Source: an uncultured Lachnospiraceae bacterium (GTDB lineage Bacteria > Bacillota > Clostridia > Lachnospirales > Lachnospiraceae). Taken from it: 64,000 nucleotides of DNA. Shown here in pieces: positions 17,166 through 26,368 of this stretch. Under the pieces are notes generated by a model. It saw only the letters and a program-made list of their open reading frames with translations. It did not search any database and was not told the origin of the DNA. Every line of letters starts with the position of its first letter. The first letter of the stretch is position 1. The DNA is taken from positions 1 through 64,000 of the forward strand of contig URSA01000016.1 of NCBI GenBank assembly GCA_900550475.1, in the 5' to 3' direction. The translations under genes and the position numbers were made by a program.

Positions 17166-18716
17166 ATGAAAAAGTTTTTGCATGTGTTTTTCAAGCTGGT
17201 GTTCAGCCGTACCCTGATTATCGTGTTGTCACTTTTACTGCAAATTGCCATTCTGGTGAGTACCTTCCTGTGGATGGGGCGGTACAGCACCTATGTTTAC
17301 GGCGGTATGGTGCTGCTGGGTGTGGTGGTGCTGATCTATCTGATCAACAAGGAAGATCTGCCGGAGTTCAAGCTCTCCTGGGCAATCCCCATCTGCGCAC
17401 TCCCCGTGGTGGGAACCATAGTGTTTCTGTTTGTGGACAAGAATCTGGGGAGCCGCGGACTGAAGCATGAGATGAACCGCGTGATCGCGCAGACCCGGTC
17501 CTATATGGAGCCTGACGGGAAAGTGCTGGAGCAGATAGAAGAGATGGAGAGCGCGGCGGGGCAGCTTGCCCATTATCTTGCCTATACGGCAGGATATCCG
17601 GTATATCCCGCAGAGAAGAATACCTATTTCAGAATGGGAGAAGAAAAATGGAAGGATATGCTGGAAGAACTGGAGCGGGCGGAGCATTTCATTTTTCTGG
17701 AATATTTTATCGTGGAGCCAGGTCTGATGTGGGATTCCGTTCTGGCGGTGCTAAAGCGGAAGGCGGCAGCGGGAGTGGAGGTGCGCTTCATGTACGACGG
17801 CATGTGCTCCCTGCTTCTGCTTCCTTATAATTACCCGAAAAAAATGGAGAAGTTTGGAATCAAGACAAAGCCCTTTGCCCAGATCGTGCCCATGCTCTCC
17901 ACCCACCAGAATAACCGTGACCATAGAAAAATCCTTGTGATCGACGGCAGGGTAGCATATACGGGAGGCGTAAATCTGGCGGACGAGTACATCAACCGGA
18001 GAGAGCGCTTCGGGCATTGGAAGGATGTGGCGGTAAAAATCACGGGAAAAGCGGTGGACAGCTTTACGGTCATGTTTCTCAGAAACTGGGATACACCGGG
18101 CAAAACGGAGGATTTCGGAAAGTACCTGAAAAAGTGGAAGGAAGAGGAGGCGACCGCTCCGCTGTCCGACGGTATTGTGATTCCCTACGGGGACGGGCCG
18201 AACTGCAAGGAGAATGTGGCGGAGAAGGTCTATCTGGACATCCTGAACACGGCATCCCGCTATGTGCATATTATGACGCCGTACCTGATTCTGGACAGCA
18301 CCTTTCTGATGATGTTAAAATATGCCGCCCAGAGAGGCGTGGAGGTCAAGCTGATCCTGCCGCACATACCGGATAAAAAATATGCGTTTGCCATTGCGAG
18401 AACCTATTATCTCACGCTGCTTTCCGCAGGCGTGGAGATCTACGAATACACGCCGGGCTTTGTGCATGCGAAGGTATTCACCTCGGACGACTGCAAAGCG
18501 GTGGTGGGAACCATCAATCTGGATTACCGCAGTCTGTACCACCACTTCGAGTGCGCAGCCTACTTTTACCGCAACAGCGTGGTGGCGGATGTGGAGGAGG
18601 ATTTTAGGGAAACACTTGCAAAATGCAGCAGGGTGACGGAGGAATACTACAAATCGATTCCCCTGCACACAAGGCTGTTCGGGCATATCTGCAAGCTCTT
18701 TGCACCCCTTATGTAA
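17166..18716 (+). CDS. cls: Cardiolipin synthase, phospholipase D type, 516 aa
   Basis: It joins two phosphatidylglycerol molecules at the membrane. The N terminus carries two or three membrane helices (about residues 10-95). Two PLD motifs follow: DHRKILVIDGRVAYTGGVN in the middle and FVHAKVFTSDDCKAVVGTIN near the C terminus, where the first has HRK and the second HAK as the HxK core. Length fits bacterial ClsA. The start at 17166 has GAGGGCAGAGAG upstream. It is monocistronic and closed by a strong terminator. Confidence 0.95.
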   Translation: MKKFLHVFFKLVFSRTLIIVLSLLLQIAILVSTFLWMGRYSTYVYGGMVLLGVVVLIYLINKEDLPEFKLSWAIPICALPVVGTIVFLFVDKNLGSRGLKHEMNRVIAQTRSYMEPDGKVLEQIEEMESAAGQLAHYLAYTAGYPVYPAEKNTYFRMGEEKWKDMLEELERAEHFIFLEYFIVEPGLMWDSVLAVLKRKAAAGVEVRFMYDGMCSLLLLPYNYPKKMEKFGIKTKPFAQIVPMLSTHQNNRDHRKILVIDGRVAYTGGVNLADEYINRRERFGHWKDVAVKITGKAVDSFTVMFLRNWDTPGKTEDFGKYLKKWKEEEATAPLSDGIVIPYGDGPNCKENVAEKVYLDILNTASRYVHIMTPYLILDSTFLMMLKYAAQRGVEVKLILPHIPDKKYAFAIARTYYLTLLSAGVEIYEYTPGFVHAKVFTSDDCKAVVGTINLDYRSLYHHFECAAYFYRNSVVADVEEDFRETLAKCSRVTEEYYKSIPLHTRLFGHICKLFAPLM

Positions 18717-18738
18717 AGAAATAATTCCCCATGACATC

Positions 18739-18773
18739 AAAAGGGCCGTACCATATCGGTACAGCCCTTTTTT
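18739..18773 (+). terminator. Terminator after cls
   Basis: The stem AAAGGGC-CGTACC / GGTAC-GCCCTTT has an ATAT-type loop and is followed by T6, 22 bases after the cls stop. Confidence 0.85.
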
Positions 18774-18926
18774 ATACCATAGGAAATTACTCCGTAATTC
18801 CTATGGTATAAAAGCCCTCCGGGCAGGATCGCACTGCGGCGGAGAGATATCATGTCGCAAAAGCGACCCGCCGCAGGCGGAGAATCCTGCAAAGCAGGAT
18901 TCTTTCTCACGCACTGCGGCGCAGGT
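18773..18926. repeat. Dispersed palindromic element, long copy A
   Basis: A 38-base palindrome (18773-18810) is followed by a 36-base core (18810-18845) that is identical to 30963-30998, and by a hairpin with AATCCTGC arms (18882-18902). Between core and hairpin this copy has about 35 extra bases, and after the hairpin a partial repeat of the CGCACTGCGGCG stretch. It is intergenic, between cls and the cellobiose phosphorylase gene. It may be a MITE- or REP-like element. Confidence 0.8.
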
Positions 18927-18934
18927 TTTGAAAT

Positions 18935-21370
18935 TTAGCCCATGGTTACGGTAACATGGTATTCGGTCTTGTCCTTCTCGTAAGGGATGATGTGGCCGTC
19001 CACCGGCTTGCCGTCCACTACCATGGAAACAACACCCTTCTCTACGCCGGAAGGATTCTTCACATCGATGTGGTAGATGCCTTCGCGGAAGGAACGGGTC
19101 AGCTTGAAATCGCCGAAGCCCTTGGGAAGACAAGGATCGATGCTCAGTCCGGTGTGGGTTGGATATACACCCAGAATGTACTGGGAAATATTGACAAAAG
19201 TCCATGCAGCCGTACCGGTCAGCCAGCTGTTCTTTGCTTCGCCGTGGAACTTGGCGTCGCGTCCGGCAACCATCTGGGAGTAAACATACGGCTCGGTGCG
19301 GTGGATCTCACTGATTTCCTCCACATATGCGGGACAGGTCTTCTGATAGATCTCAAAAGCACGGTCGCCTCTGCCGATCACGGTCTCAGCGATGGATACC
19401 CAAGGGTTGTTGTGGCAGAAGATACCTGCATTCTCCTTGTATCCGGGCGGATAAGAGGTGATCTCGCCAAGCTCCAGATGATATCTTGTGTAAGCGGGCT
19501 GCAGGATCATTACGCCGTACTTGGTGTCCAGTCTTTCCTTTACGGAGTTGAGCGCCTTCTCGGCAAGACCTTCCTTGACGCCGACGCCTGCCAGAACACA
19601 GAAGCCCTGCGGCTCGATGAAGATCTGGCCTTCCTCACATTCCTTGGAACCAACCTTGTGGCTGTAAGCGTCGTAAGCACGCACAAACCACTCGCCGTCC
19701 CAGCCGTCCTTCAGGATGGCGTCATACATAACGGCTACTTCGTCGCGGGCTCTCTTTGCCTCTGCGGCATCGCCCAGAAGCTCAGCCAGCTGCGCATATT
19801 CCTCGCCGTATTTTACAAACATGCCGGCGATGAACACGGACTCCGCAACGGGACCTTCACTGGGGCCGAAGGTCTGGAAGGACTCGCCGGGATGCTCTGA
19901 GAAGCAGTTTAAGTTCAGACAGTCATTCCAGTCTGCACGCCCGATCAAAGGCAGGTTGTGAGGGCCTTTGTGGTTGATGATGTAATCAAGTGAGCGCTTT
20001 AAGTGCTCCATCAGGGTGGTTGCAACCGACATATCGTTGTCGTAGGGAACCATCTCCTTCAGGATGGAGGTATCTCCGGTCTCACGCACATAGGCGCTGG
20101 TTCCGGCAATCAGCCACAGCGGGTCATCATTGAAGCCGCTGCCGATGTCAGAGTTGCCCTTCTTGGTAAGGGGCTGATACTGATGATAAGCGCTGCCGTC
20201 CCGGAACTGGGTGGAAGCAATGTCAATGATACGCTCCCTTGCACGGTCGGGGATCAGATGCACGAAGCCGAGCAGATCCTGGCAGGAATCACGGAAGCCC
20301 ATGCCGCGGCCGATACCGGATTCATAATAGGAAGCGGAACGGGACATATTGAAGGTCACCATACACTGATACTGGTTCCAGATATTAACCATGCGGTTTA
20401 CCTTGTCGTTGCCGGATTCCACGGTGTACTTGGAAAGCAGCTTCTCCCAGTAAGCCTTCAGCTCTGCGAAAGCGGCGTCCACACCGGCATCTGTGTTGTA
20501 GCGCTCAAGCATTGCAAAAGCGCGCTTCTTGTTGATCACGCCGTAGGATTCCCACTTTTCGTCCTCGGGATTTTCCACATATCCCAGCACGAAGATGTAG
20601 CTCCTGCTCTCGCCGGGCTTCAGGGTCAGATTGATCTGATGCGCAGCGATGGGAGACCAGCCGCTTGCCATGGAGTTGGTGCATGCACCGTTCTCAACAG
20701 CCTCCGGCAGATCAGCGCCGCGGTATGCACCGAGGAAAGCGTCCCTGCTGGTGTCGAAAGCGTCAACCTTTGCATTTACGGAGTAAACCGCATAATGGTT
20801 GCGGCGCTCTCTGTACTCGGTCTTGTGGAAAATGGTGGAGTCCACGACTTCCACTTCGCCGGTGCTCAGGTTACGCTGGAAATTCTTCATATCATCATCA
20901 GCATTCCACAGACACCACTCTACATAGGAGAACAGAGAAAGGTTCTTTTCGGTGTCGGAGTTGTTGGTAATGCTGATACGGCTGATCTCACAGGTGTCCT
21001 GCATGGGAACAAAGGTGAGAACGGATGCCTCCACGCCGTTCTTCTTTCCGGTGAAACGGCTGTAGCCGATGCCGTGGCGGCACTCGTAGGAGTCAAGCTC
21101 CGTCTTGGAGGGCTGCCAGCCCGGATTCCAGACGGTATCGCCGTCCTTTATGTAGAAGTACTTGCCGTTGGTATCGGCGGGGATATCGTTGTAACGATAA
21201 CGGGTCAGACGCAGCAGCTTTGCATCCTTATAGAAGGTGTAGCCACCGCAGGTATTGGAGATCAGGCTGAAAAAGTCTTTGCAGCCCAGATAGTTGATCC
21301 AGGGAAGGGGAGTCTTCGGGGTAGTGATCACGTACTCGCGGTTCCCATCGTCGAAATAGCCGAATTTCAT
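18935..21370 (-). CDS. Cellobiose phosphorylase, GH94, 811 aa
   Basis: It phosphorolyses cellobiose to glucose 1-phosphate and glucose in the cytoplasm, saving ATP. The length equals the well-known clostridial cellobiose phosphorylase. The N-terminal beta-sandwich begins MKFGYFDDGNREYVI, and the (alpha/alpha)6 barrel contains the general acid Asp in ADWNDCLN (Asp483) and the phosphate-site region around GRGMGFRDSCQD. The start ATG has AAAAGGAG in front. It is divergent from the LacI gene with a TAAACGTTTA operator candidate 40 bases upstream. Laminaribiose and cellodextrin phosphorylases share the fold, so the sugar is inferred. Confidence 0.93.
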   Translation of the reverse strand: MKFGYFDDGNREYVITTPKTPLPWINYLGCKDFFSLISNTCGGYTFYKDAKLLRLTRYRYNDIPADTNGKYFYIKDGDTVWNPGWQPSKTELDSYECRHGIGYSRFTGKKNGVEASVLTFVPMQDTCEISRISITNNSDTEKNLSLFSYVEWCLWNADDDMKNFQRNLSTGEVEVVDSTIFHKTEYRERRNHYAVYSVNAKVDAFDTSRDAFLGAYRGADLPEAVENGACTNSMASGWSPIAAHQINLTLKPGESRSYIFVLGYVENPEDEKWESYGVINKKRAFAMLERYNTDAGVDAAFAELKAYWEKLLSKYTVESGNDKVNRMVNIWNQYQCMVTFNMSRSASYYESGIGRGMGFRDSCQDLLGFVHLIPDRARERIIDIASTQFRDGSAYHQYQPLTKKGNSDIGSGFNDDPLWLIAGTSAYVRETGDTSILKEMVPYDNDMSVATTLMEHLKRSLDYIINHKGPHNLPLIGRADWNDCLNLNCFSEHPGESFQTFGPSEGPVAESVFIAGMFVKYGEEYAQLAELLGDAAEAKRARDEVAVMYDAILKDGWDGEWFVRAYDAYSHKVGSKECEEGQIFIEPQGFCVLAGVGVKEGLAEKALNSVKERLDTKYGVMILQPAYTRYHLELGEITSYPPGYKENAGIFCHNNPWVSIAETVIGRGDRAFEIYQKTCPAYVEEISEIHRTEPYVYSQMVAGRDAKFHGEAKNSWLTGTAAWTFVNISQYILGVYPTHTGLSIDPCLPKGFGDFKLTRSFREGIYHIDVKNPSGVEKGVVSMVVDGKPVDGHIIPYEKDKTEYHVTVTMG

Positions 21371-21406
21371 GGTTTTTTCTCCTTTTCAGTTGTGGAATGG
21401 TTTTTG

Positions 21407-21422
21407 AAGTAAACGTTTAAGT
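21407..21422. promoter_or_regulatory. LacI-type operator before cellobiose phosphorylase
   Basis: TAAACGTTTA (21410-21419), extended by AGT/AAGT flanks, is a perfect palindrome with the central CG typical of LacI-family sites. It lies between the minus-strand TATAAT around 21455 and the gene, so a bound repressor would block the transcript. The rest of the 448-bp divergent region 21371-21818 holds only A/T-rich sequence and the site at 21752. Confidence 0.5.
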
Positions 21423-21751
21423 AAAAAAGTACAACTTCTTCTAATTTCAAATTATACACAAGAAAGACAGGGAGCGCAACAAGAAAATGCAGTAAAAATG
21501 GACTTTTTGAGTAAACCATGAAATACACAACCGATAACTGAAACAAAAGGCGGAGGAGGTGAGGAGAGGGGGGGGAGGGGGGCAAAACGGCACATTTTTG
21601 ATTAAATATAGAAGAAACTGGAAATACGCCTATACAAAAGTACAAAAAATTGTGCAACAAAACTGTGTAAGTTTGCTAAAGCTATAATAAATGCATAAAA
21701 AAGATATAAAAAGTGTTGCAAAAATATAAATGTTGATGTATATTATAACTG

Positions 21752-21766
21752 CGAAAACGATTAAGC
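21752..21766. promoter_or_regulatory. LacI-type operator before the cellobiose-cluster regulator
   Basis: CGAAAACGATTAAGC matches the general LacI/CcpA pattern (AAACGnTT core) and lies just after a TATAAC box at 21744-21749, about 50 bases ahead of the regulator gene. It could serve autoregulation or catabolite control; the sequence alone cannot decide. Confidence 0.4.
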
Positions 21767-21818
21767 GACTTTTCAATGTGGACAAAGACGAGGGAAGCTG
21801 GAGATTGGGGATTGCAAC

Positions 21819-22829
21819 ATGATCTCAATGAAAGATATATCCAGGGCGTGCGGTGTCAGCGTGGCGACAGTCAGCAAGGCATTGAACGACCACAAGGATA
21901 TCGGGGAGGAGACAAAGGAAAAGATTCGGCAGACGGCAAAGGAAATGGGATACTTTCCAAACTCATCTGCCAGGGCGCTGAAAACAAACCGTACCTATAA
22001 TATAGGAGTGCTGTTTGCGGATGAGGCGCAGAGTGGTCTGACCCATGATTTCTTTTCCAATGTGCTCGACAGCTTCAAACGGACGGTGGAGACGAGGGGA
22101 TATGACATCACTTTTATCAACACCGGGCGTAAGGGAAAAGGCAAGATGAGCTATCTGGAGCATTGCAAGTACCGGGGCTTTGACGGCGTGGTGATCGCCT
22201 GCGTAGACTTCCTCGGCGACGAGGTGGAGGAGCTGGTGCACAGCGACATTCCCTTGATTACCATCGATCATCTGTTCCACAACAGGTCGGCAGTCATTTC
22301 GGACAACGTAGGAGGCATGAAACAACTGCTTACCTATATATATGAACAGGGACACCGCAGGATCGCCTATATCCACGGCGCGGATTCCTCGGTTACCCAG
22401 AGCCGTCTCTCCTCATTTTACAGGACGGCGGAGGAGTTGGGACTTACCGTTCCGGACAGTTACATATTAGAATCGGCGTACAGGGATACGGAAGGCGCCG
22501 GTCAGAGGACGAAGGAGCTGCTTTCTTTGAAGAGACCTCCTACCTGCATCCTCTATCCCGATGATTTTTCCTGCTTCGGAGGCATCAATGTGATCAAGGA
22601 GCGGGGGCTGCGGATTCCGCAGGACATTTCCGTTGCAGGCTATGACGGTATCCGCGTAGGACGCCATATTGAGCCACAGCTTACCACCTTACATCAGAAC
22701 ACCGGCAGGATCGGTGAGATGGCGGGAGTAAAGCTCATCAGCCTGATTGAAAAACCGAAGACAACGCTGGTGGAACAGATTTTGATCAGCGGCGAGGTCT
22801 ACGAAGGGAAAACGGTAAAACGGATCTGA
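21819..22829 (+). CDS. LacI-family transcriptional regulator of the cellobiose cluster, 336 aa
   Basis: The N-terminal helix-turn-helix is typical (MKDISRACGVSVATVSKALN, hinge SSARALKT about residue 50). It is followed by a periplasmic-binding-protein-like sugar domain, with the C-terminal SVAGYDGIRVGRHIEPQLTTLHQ stretch common to the family. The gene lies between the divergent GH94 gene and the importer genes, and operator-like palindromes occur on both sides. It therefore probably represses both until a cello-oligosaccharide or derivative binds. A second in-frame ATG three codons later is possible as start. Confidence 0.9.
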   Translation: MISMKDISRACGVSVATVSKALNDHKDIGEETKEKIRQTAKEMGYFPNSSARALKTNRTYNIGVLFADEAQSGLTHDFFSNVLDSFKRTVETRGYDITFINTGRKGKGKMSYLEHCKYRGFDGVVIACVDFLGDEVEELVHSDIPLITIDHLFHNRSAVISDNVGGMKQLLTYIYEQGHRRIAYIHGADSSVTQSRLSSFYRTAEELGLTVPDSYILESAYRDTEGAGQRTKELLSLKRPPTCILYPDDFSCFGGINVIKERGLRIPQDISVAGYDGIRVGRHIEPQLTTLHQNTGRIGEMAGVKLISLIEKPKTTLVEQILISGEVYEGKTVKRI

Positions 22830-22830
22830 A

Positions 22831-22880
22831 AAATAATACCGGTATTATTTTTGCATGATAAGATCATGCAAAACTAATAT
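22831..22880 (+). promoter_or_regulatory. Two perfect palindromes and promoter before the binding-protein gene
   Basis: AAATAATACCGGTATTATTT (22831-22850) is a perfect 20-base palindrome. Directly next to it, TTTTGCATGAT/ATCATGCAAAA (22849-22873, 3-base centre) is a second perfect one. TTGCAT (22851-22856) and TAATAT (22875-22880, 18-base spacer) form a plausible promoter whose -35 and spacer lie within the second palindrome. The first may instead be the LacI gene's terminator stem. Which protein binds is unknown. Confidence 0.55.
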
Positions 22881-22919
22881 AAAAAACACACTCATTATTT
22901 TAAAGGGAGGAAAAAAGTA

Positions 22920-24344
22920 ATGAAAAAGAAATTACTTGGAGCCCTGCTTTCCGTAGCAATGCTTTCCAGCCTGCTGGTTGGATGCGGTGATGGTTCTACC
23001 ACTACCGACGGAAGCGGAGCAAACACCGAAACAAAGACGGAGTCTTCCGCAGCACCTGCTAGCGGAGAGTCCAAGACAGACGACGGCTCTGCAGCATATG
23101 TAGGCGAGCTGGAGATCATGCACTACTCTACTTCTGAGGAGTCTCAGGGTAACGGTGGTTCCGATGGTTTCCGTACCGTTCTTGCACAGTGGGATGAGGC
23201 TCATCCGGACATCACTCTGACCCAGAACGTTCTGGCTAACGCAGAGTACAAGACCCAGATCGCTACACTGGCAGCAGCAGATGACCTGCCTGATGTATTC
23301 TTACTTCAGGGTATGAATACCATCGCATGGGCGGATCAGGGACTGATCCTTGACCTGACCGACATCATCAAAGAGTCTCCTTACTACGCTGACTACAACA
23401 CCTCTTACTTCGCACCTTTCACCGTAGATGGAAAGATGTATGGTTTCCCTGTACTGACAGGCGGTACCTGTACTGTTGTAATCTACGACAAGGCAATGTG
23501 GAAAGAGGCTGGATTTGATTCTTTCCCGACAACTTGGGAAGATGTTGAGAAGGCTGCTGAATACTTCAACGCAAAGGGCATCACCACTGTTGCGTTCGGT
23601 AACGGCGGTAAGTGGCAGGCAAACTCCTGCTTCCTGTCTACTTTAGGAAACAGATATACCGGTCCCGACTGGTTCATGGGTCTGATTGCAAAGAGCGGTT
23701 CCAAGTTCACAGATGATACCTTCGTAGCAGCTCTTGCTGAGACCCAGAGACTGTTCAATGACACTGCAATCTTCAACGAGGACTTCAACGCAGTCACCAA
23801 CGAGGACGCTCGTGAGTACTACATCGCTGGTACCGCAGCAGCATTCATCGGCGGTAACTGGGATGAGTCCTATATCGCAGCTACTTTGAAGGAGAGCGAT
23901 CCTGACAAGTTCAACAACATCGGTTTCGCAGTTCTTCCTCAGCCTGCAGATGCAACCTACGCTCCTAATTCCCAGAACATCGGTCTTGGATACGCAGTAG
24001 CAATCAATCCTAAGGTTGCTGAGGATCCTGCTAAGCTGGCAGCAGCTATCGATCTGGCTGAGTACGTTACCGGTCCTGCATTCGCAAGCTATGTAGCTAC
24101 CGGCTACGCTCTGGGCGGACTTACCAAGGTTGCTGACGTAGATCTGAGCGGCTTCGATGCAGTTACCCAGGCATTCTACAACTGGTCTTATGTTGATACC
24201 GAGACCTGCGAGATTTACGACTCCTACATCTCCAGCGCTGTATGGGATGTTCTGAACACAGACCTGCAGTCCATGATGAACGGAGATATGACACCTGAGG
24301 ACGTTGCTGCAAATGCACAGGCTGCATACGAAGCAAACTACTAA
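22920..24344 (+). CDS. ABC transporter sugar-binding lipoprotein, 474 aa
   Basis: This is the extracellular solute-binding protein (family 1) that captures the sugar for the permeases downstream. A lipoprotein signal ends in LLVGC, so Cys22 is lipidated. A Ser/Thr/Gly/Glu-rich linker to about residue 58 is followed by the binding domain starting ELEIMHYSTSEES. Trp and aromatic residues scattered through the domain suit carbohydrate stacking. Strong site GGGAGG. Codon choice (many GCT, GAC, GTA, CTG) is more biased than in its neighbours, which suggests very high expression. The ligand is probably cellobiose or cellodextrin from context. Confidence 0.93.
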   Translation: MKKKLLGALLSVAMLSSLLVGCGDGSTTTDGSGANTETKTESSAAPASGESKTDDGSAAYVGELEIMHYSTSEESQGNGGSDGFRTVLAQWDEAHPDITLTQNVLANAEYKTQIATLAAADDLPDVFLLQGMNTIAWADQGLILDLTDIIKESPYYADYNTSYFAPFTVDGKMYGFPVLTGGTCTVVIYDKAMWKEAGFDSFPTTWEDVEKAAEYFNAKGITTVAFGNGGKWQANSCFLSTLGNRYTGPDWFMGLIAKSGSKFTDDTFVAALAETQRLFNDTAIFNEDFNAVTNEDAREYYIAGTAAAFIGGNWDESYIAATLKESDPDKFNNIGFAVLPQPADATYAPNSQNIGLGYAVAINPKVAEDPAKLAAAIDLAEYVTGPAFASYVATGYALGGLTKVADVDLSGFDAVTQAFYNWSYVDTETCEIYDSYISSAVWDVLNTDLQSMMNGDMTPEDVAANAQAAYEANY

Positions 24345-24401
24345 GAAGGTGACTGACAGGGGCATAAGTCCTTTGCAGTAAAAAAGAGATTTACTTTCAG
24401 G

Positions 24402-24438
24402 CCGTTCTGCCTACCTTAGTGCAGGCAGAACGGTTTTT
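24402..24438 (+). terminator. Attenuator-like hairpin between binding protein and permeases
   Basis: The stem CCGTTCTGCCT / AGGCAGAACGG is followed by T5, 58 bases after the binding-protein stop and 28 before the first permease. It probably stops most transcripts or protects the 3' end, giving more binding protein than permease. Confidence 0.75.
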
Positions 24439-24465
24439 GTAAAGGAAGGAGAGGGCGTACATAAC

Positions 24466-25359
24466 ATGTTAAACTCAATCAAACCAAAAGGACGAACTGT
24501 ATTTCTGTATTTGATTTTACCGGTTGTCTTTTTCGTATTCACTGTATTTGTTCCTCTGGTAACCGCATTCGTTTATAGCTTTTTTGAATGGAAGGGTGGC
24601 CCCAAGAAGACTTTTATTGGATTCGATAATTATATTCAACTGTTTCACGATGCGACTTTCTGGGAGTCCTTCGGACATAACATCTATCTGGTGGTTGCAT
24701 GTATCATCGGACAGGTCGGCATCGCTTTTATCATGGTAATGATTGTGAATTCCAAGGTGGTAAAGCTGAAAGGGATTCACAGAACCTTTGGATTTTTCCC
24801 CAGCACGATTTCAGCAGTGTGTCTGGGCTTGATCTGGAATATGATCTATCACAACCAGTACGGAATCATCAACTGGTTTTTGAGAGTTATCGGCAGACCT
24901 GATCTTTGTAAGGTTTGGCTGAATGAGCCGAAGTTAGTAATGCTTTTGGTATCCATTCCTCTGATCTGGCAGTATATCGGATATTACATGGTAATCATCC
25001 TCTCCGCAATTTCTTCCATCGATACGGAAGTGTTCGAGAGCGCGGAGATCGACGGAGCCAACGGTGTGCAGAAGGCATGGTATATCACACTTCCCCTGAT
25101 TAAGAACACAATGCTTGTTTGTATTACCCTCTGCGTAGCAGGTAATATGAAGGCGTTCGATAATATCTTCGTTATGACGAAGGGTGGCCCGGGTACCGCG
25201 TCCATGGTTATGGCAATGTACGGTTACCAGATTTCCTTCAATCAGAGCAACATGGGTTACGGAAGCTGTATTTCCGTAGGAATCTTTGTACTGGCAATGC
25301 TGGTCATCGGCGGATCACAGTTGCTTGCAAATTTGTTCACCCGCGAGAAGGAGGCGTAG
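24466..25359 (+). CDS. Sugar ABC transporter permease, MalF-like, 297 aa
   Basis: Six hydrophobic segments and the conserved cytoplasmic EAA loop (ESAEIDGANGVQKAWYITLPLI, about residues 195-216) mark a carbohydrate permease of the MalF/LacF type. Strong GGAGAGGG site. It forms a pair with the next gene. No ATPase gene is nearby, so a shared MsmX-type ATPase elsewhere is likely. Confidence 0.93.
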   Translation: MLNSIKPKGRTVFLYLILPVVFFVFTVFVPLVTAFVYSFFEWKGGPKKTFIGFDNYIQLFHDATFWESFGHNIYLVVACIIGQVGIAFIMVMIVNSKVVKLKGIHRTFGFFPSTISAVCLGLIWNMIYHNQYGIINWFLRVIGRPDLCKVWLNEPKLVMLLVSIPLIWQYIGYYMVIILSAISSIDTEVFESAEIDGANGVQKAWYITLPLIKNTMLVCITLCVAGNMKAFDNIFVMTKGGPGTASMVMAMYGYQISFNQSNMGYGSCISVGIFVLAMLVIGGSQLLANLFTREKEA

Positions 25360-25362
25360 AAG

Positions 25363-26232
25363 ATGTCAACACATACTCAGGCAGTAGCAAAACCCCATCC
25401 TGTTCGCAAGGGTATCCTTACGGTAGTACTCAACTTTATCTGTATTGTATTTTCACTTTCCTGTATTTTCCCCATCGTGTGGATGCTGTATTCCTCACTG
25501 AAGGAGAAGAGAGTGTTCAATGCAGACATTGTGGGACTTCCCAAGAACCCTACCCTGGTCAACTATATCAGAATTTTGGGCAACTCGGACTACCATCTGG
25601 GAGAGTCCATGATGAACAGCGTGCGTACCACGGCGCTTTCCATCGTTCTGATCGTTTTATTCAGCTTTGTAGTAGGTTACATTCTGGCAAGAGTTCGTTT
25701 TAAACTGAACCGTCCGCTCTATGTGATGTTCCTCATGGGAATGCTGATCCCGATCCATTCCCTGCTGGTACCCATCTATGTGGTATTCAAGAGCTGCGGT
25801 ATTTCCAACCAGTGGTATACACTGCTTTTGCCCTATGTTTCCTTTGCACTTCCCATGGGTATCTTCCTTGTGGAAGGCTATGTAAAGAGCATTCCGGTCT
25901 CCTTGGAGGAGGCGGCAGCCATTGACGGAAGCAGCTTTTCCCACACGCTGTTGAATATCATCCTTCCGATCTGCAAACCGATTCTGGTGACGGTTGCCAT
26001 TATTCAGATCTTCGGATGCTGGAATGAGTTCTCCTTCGCGTTGGTTTTGATCAAGAATGTGCATCTGCAGACGGTGCCTCTTGCACTGACACAGTTTAAG
26101 GGTCAGTTCGCATCCGACTATCCGAAGCAGATGGCAGCTATGTTGATCACCATGTCCCCGATCGTGATTCTGTACTTTATGTTCAGCAAGCAGATCATCA
26201 AGGGAATGGTTGCCGGTGCCGTGAAGGGCTGA
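25363..26232 (+). CDS. Sugar ABC transporter permease, MalG-like, 289 aa
   Basis: This second inner-membrane subunit has six hydrophobic segments and the EAA loop EEAAAIDGSSFSHTLLNIILPIC. It begins three bases after the MalF-like gene with AAGGAGG inside that gene's end. With the binding protein it forms the importer of the cellobiose cluster. Confidence 0.93.
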   Translation: MSTHTQAVAKPHPVRKGILTVVLNFICIVFSLSCIFPIVWMLYSSLKEKRVFNADIVGLPKNPTLVNYIRILGNSDYHLGESMMNSVRTTALSIVLIVLFSFVVGYILARVRFKLNRPLYVMFLMGMLIPIHSLLVPIYVVFKSCGISNQWYTLLLPYVSFALPMGIFLVEGYVKSIPVSLEEAAAIDGSSFSHTLLNIILPICKPILVTVAIIQIFGCWNEFSFALVLIKNVHLQTVPLALTQFKGQFASDYPKQMAAMLITMSPIVILYFMFSKQIIKGMVAGAVKG

Positions 26233-26297
26233 CATTTTTGCTTATATCTTTATAGAAAGTTTATAGTACCTTTCCTTACCTTTTATTTACGAATCAA

Positions 26298-26340
26298 GGC
26301 GGGCATGTTATAATGTGTGAAACGTTATGCATGCCCGCTT
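26298..26340 (+). promoter_or_regulatory. Long inverted repeat around a -10 box
   Basis: AAGCGGGCATG-type arms (26298-26308 region and 26330-26340) flank a 21-base centre containing TTATAAT. The repeat lies between the permease and HAAS genes. It could be the terminator stem of the importer operon (no good T run) or an operator over the promoter of the next gene. Confidence 0.4.
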
Positions 26341-26368
26341 TGACTTGCTGCGGGGACGGAGGAAAGAT

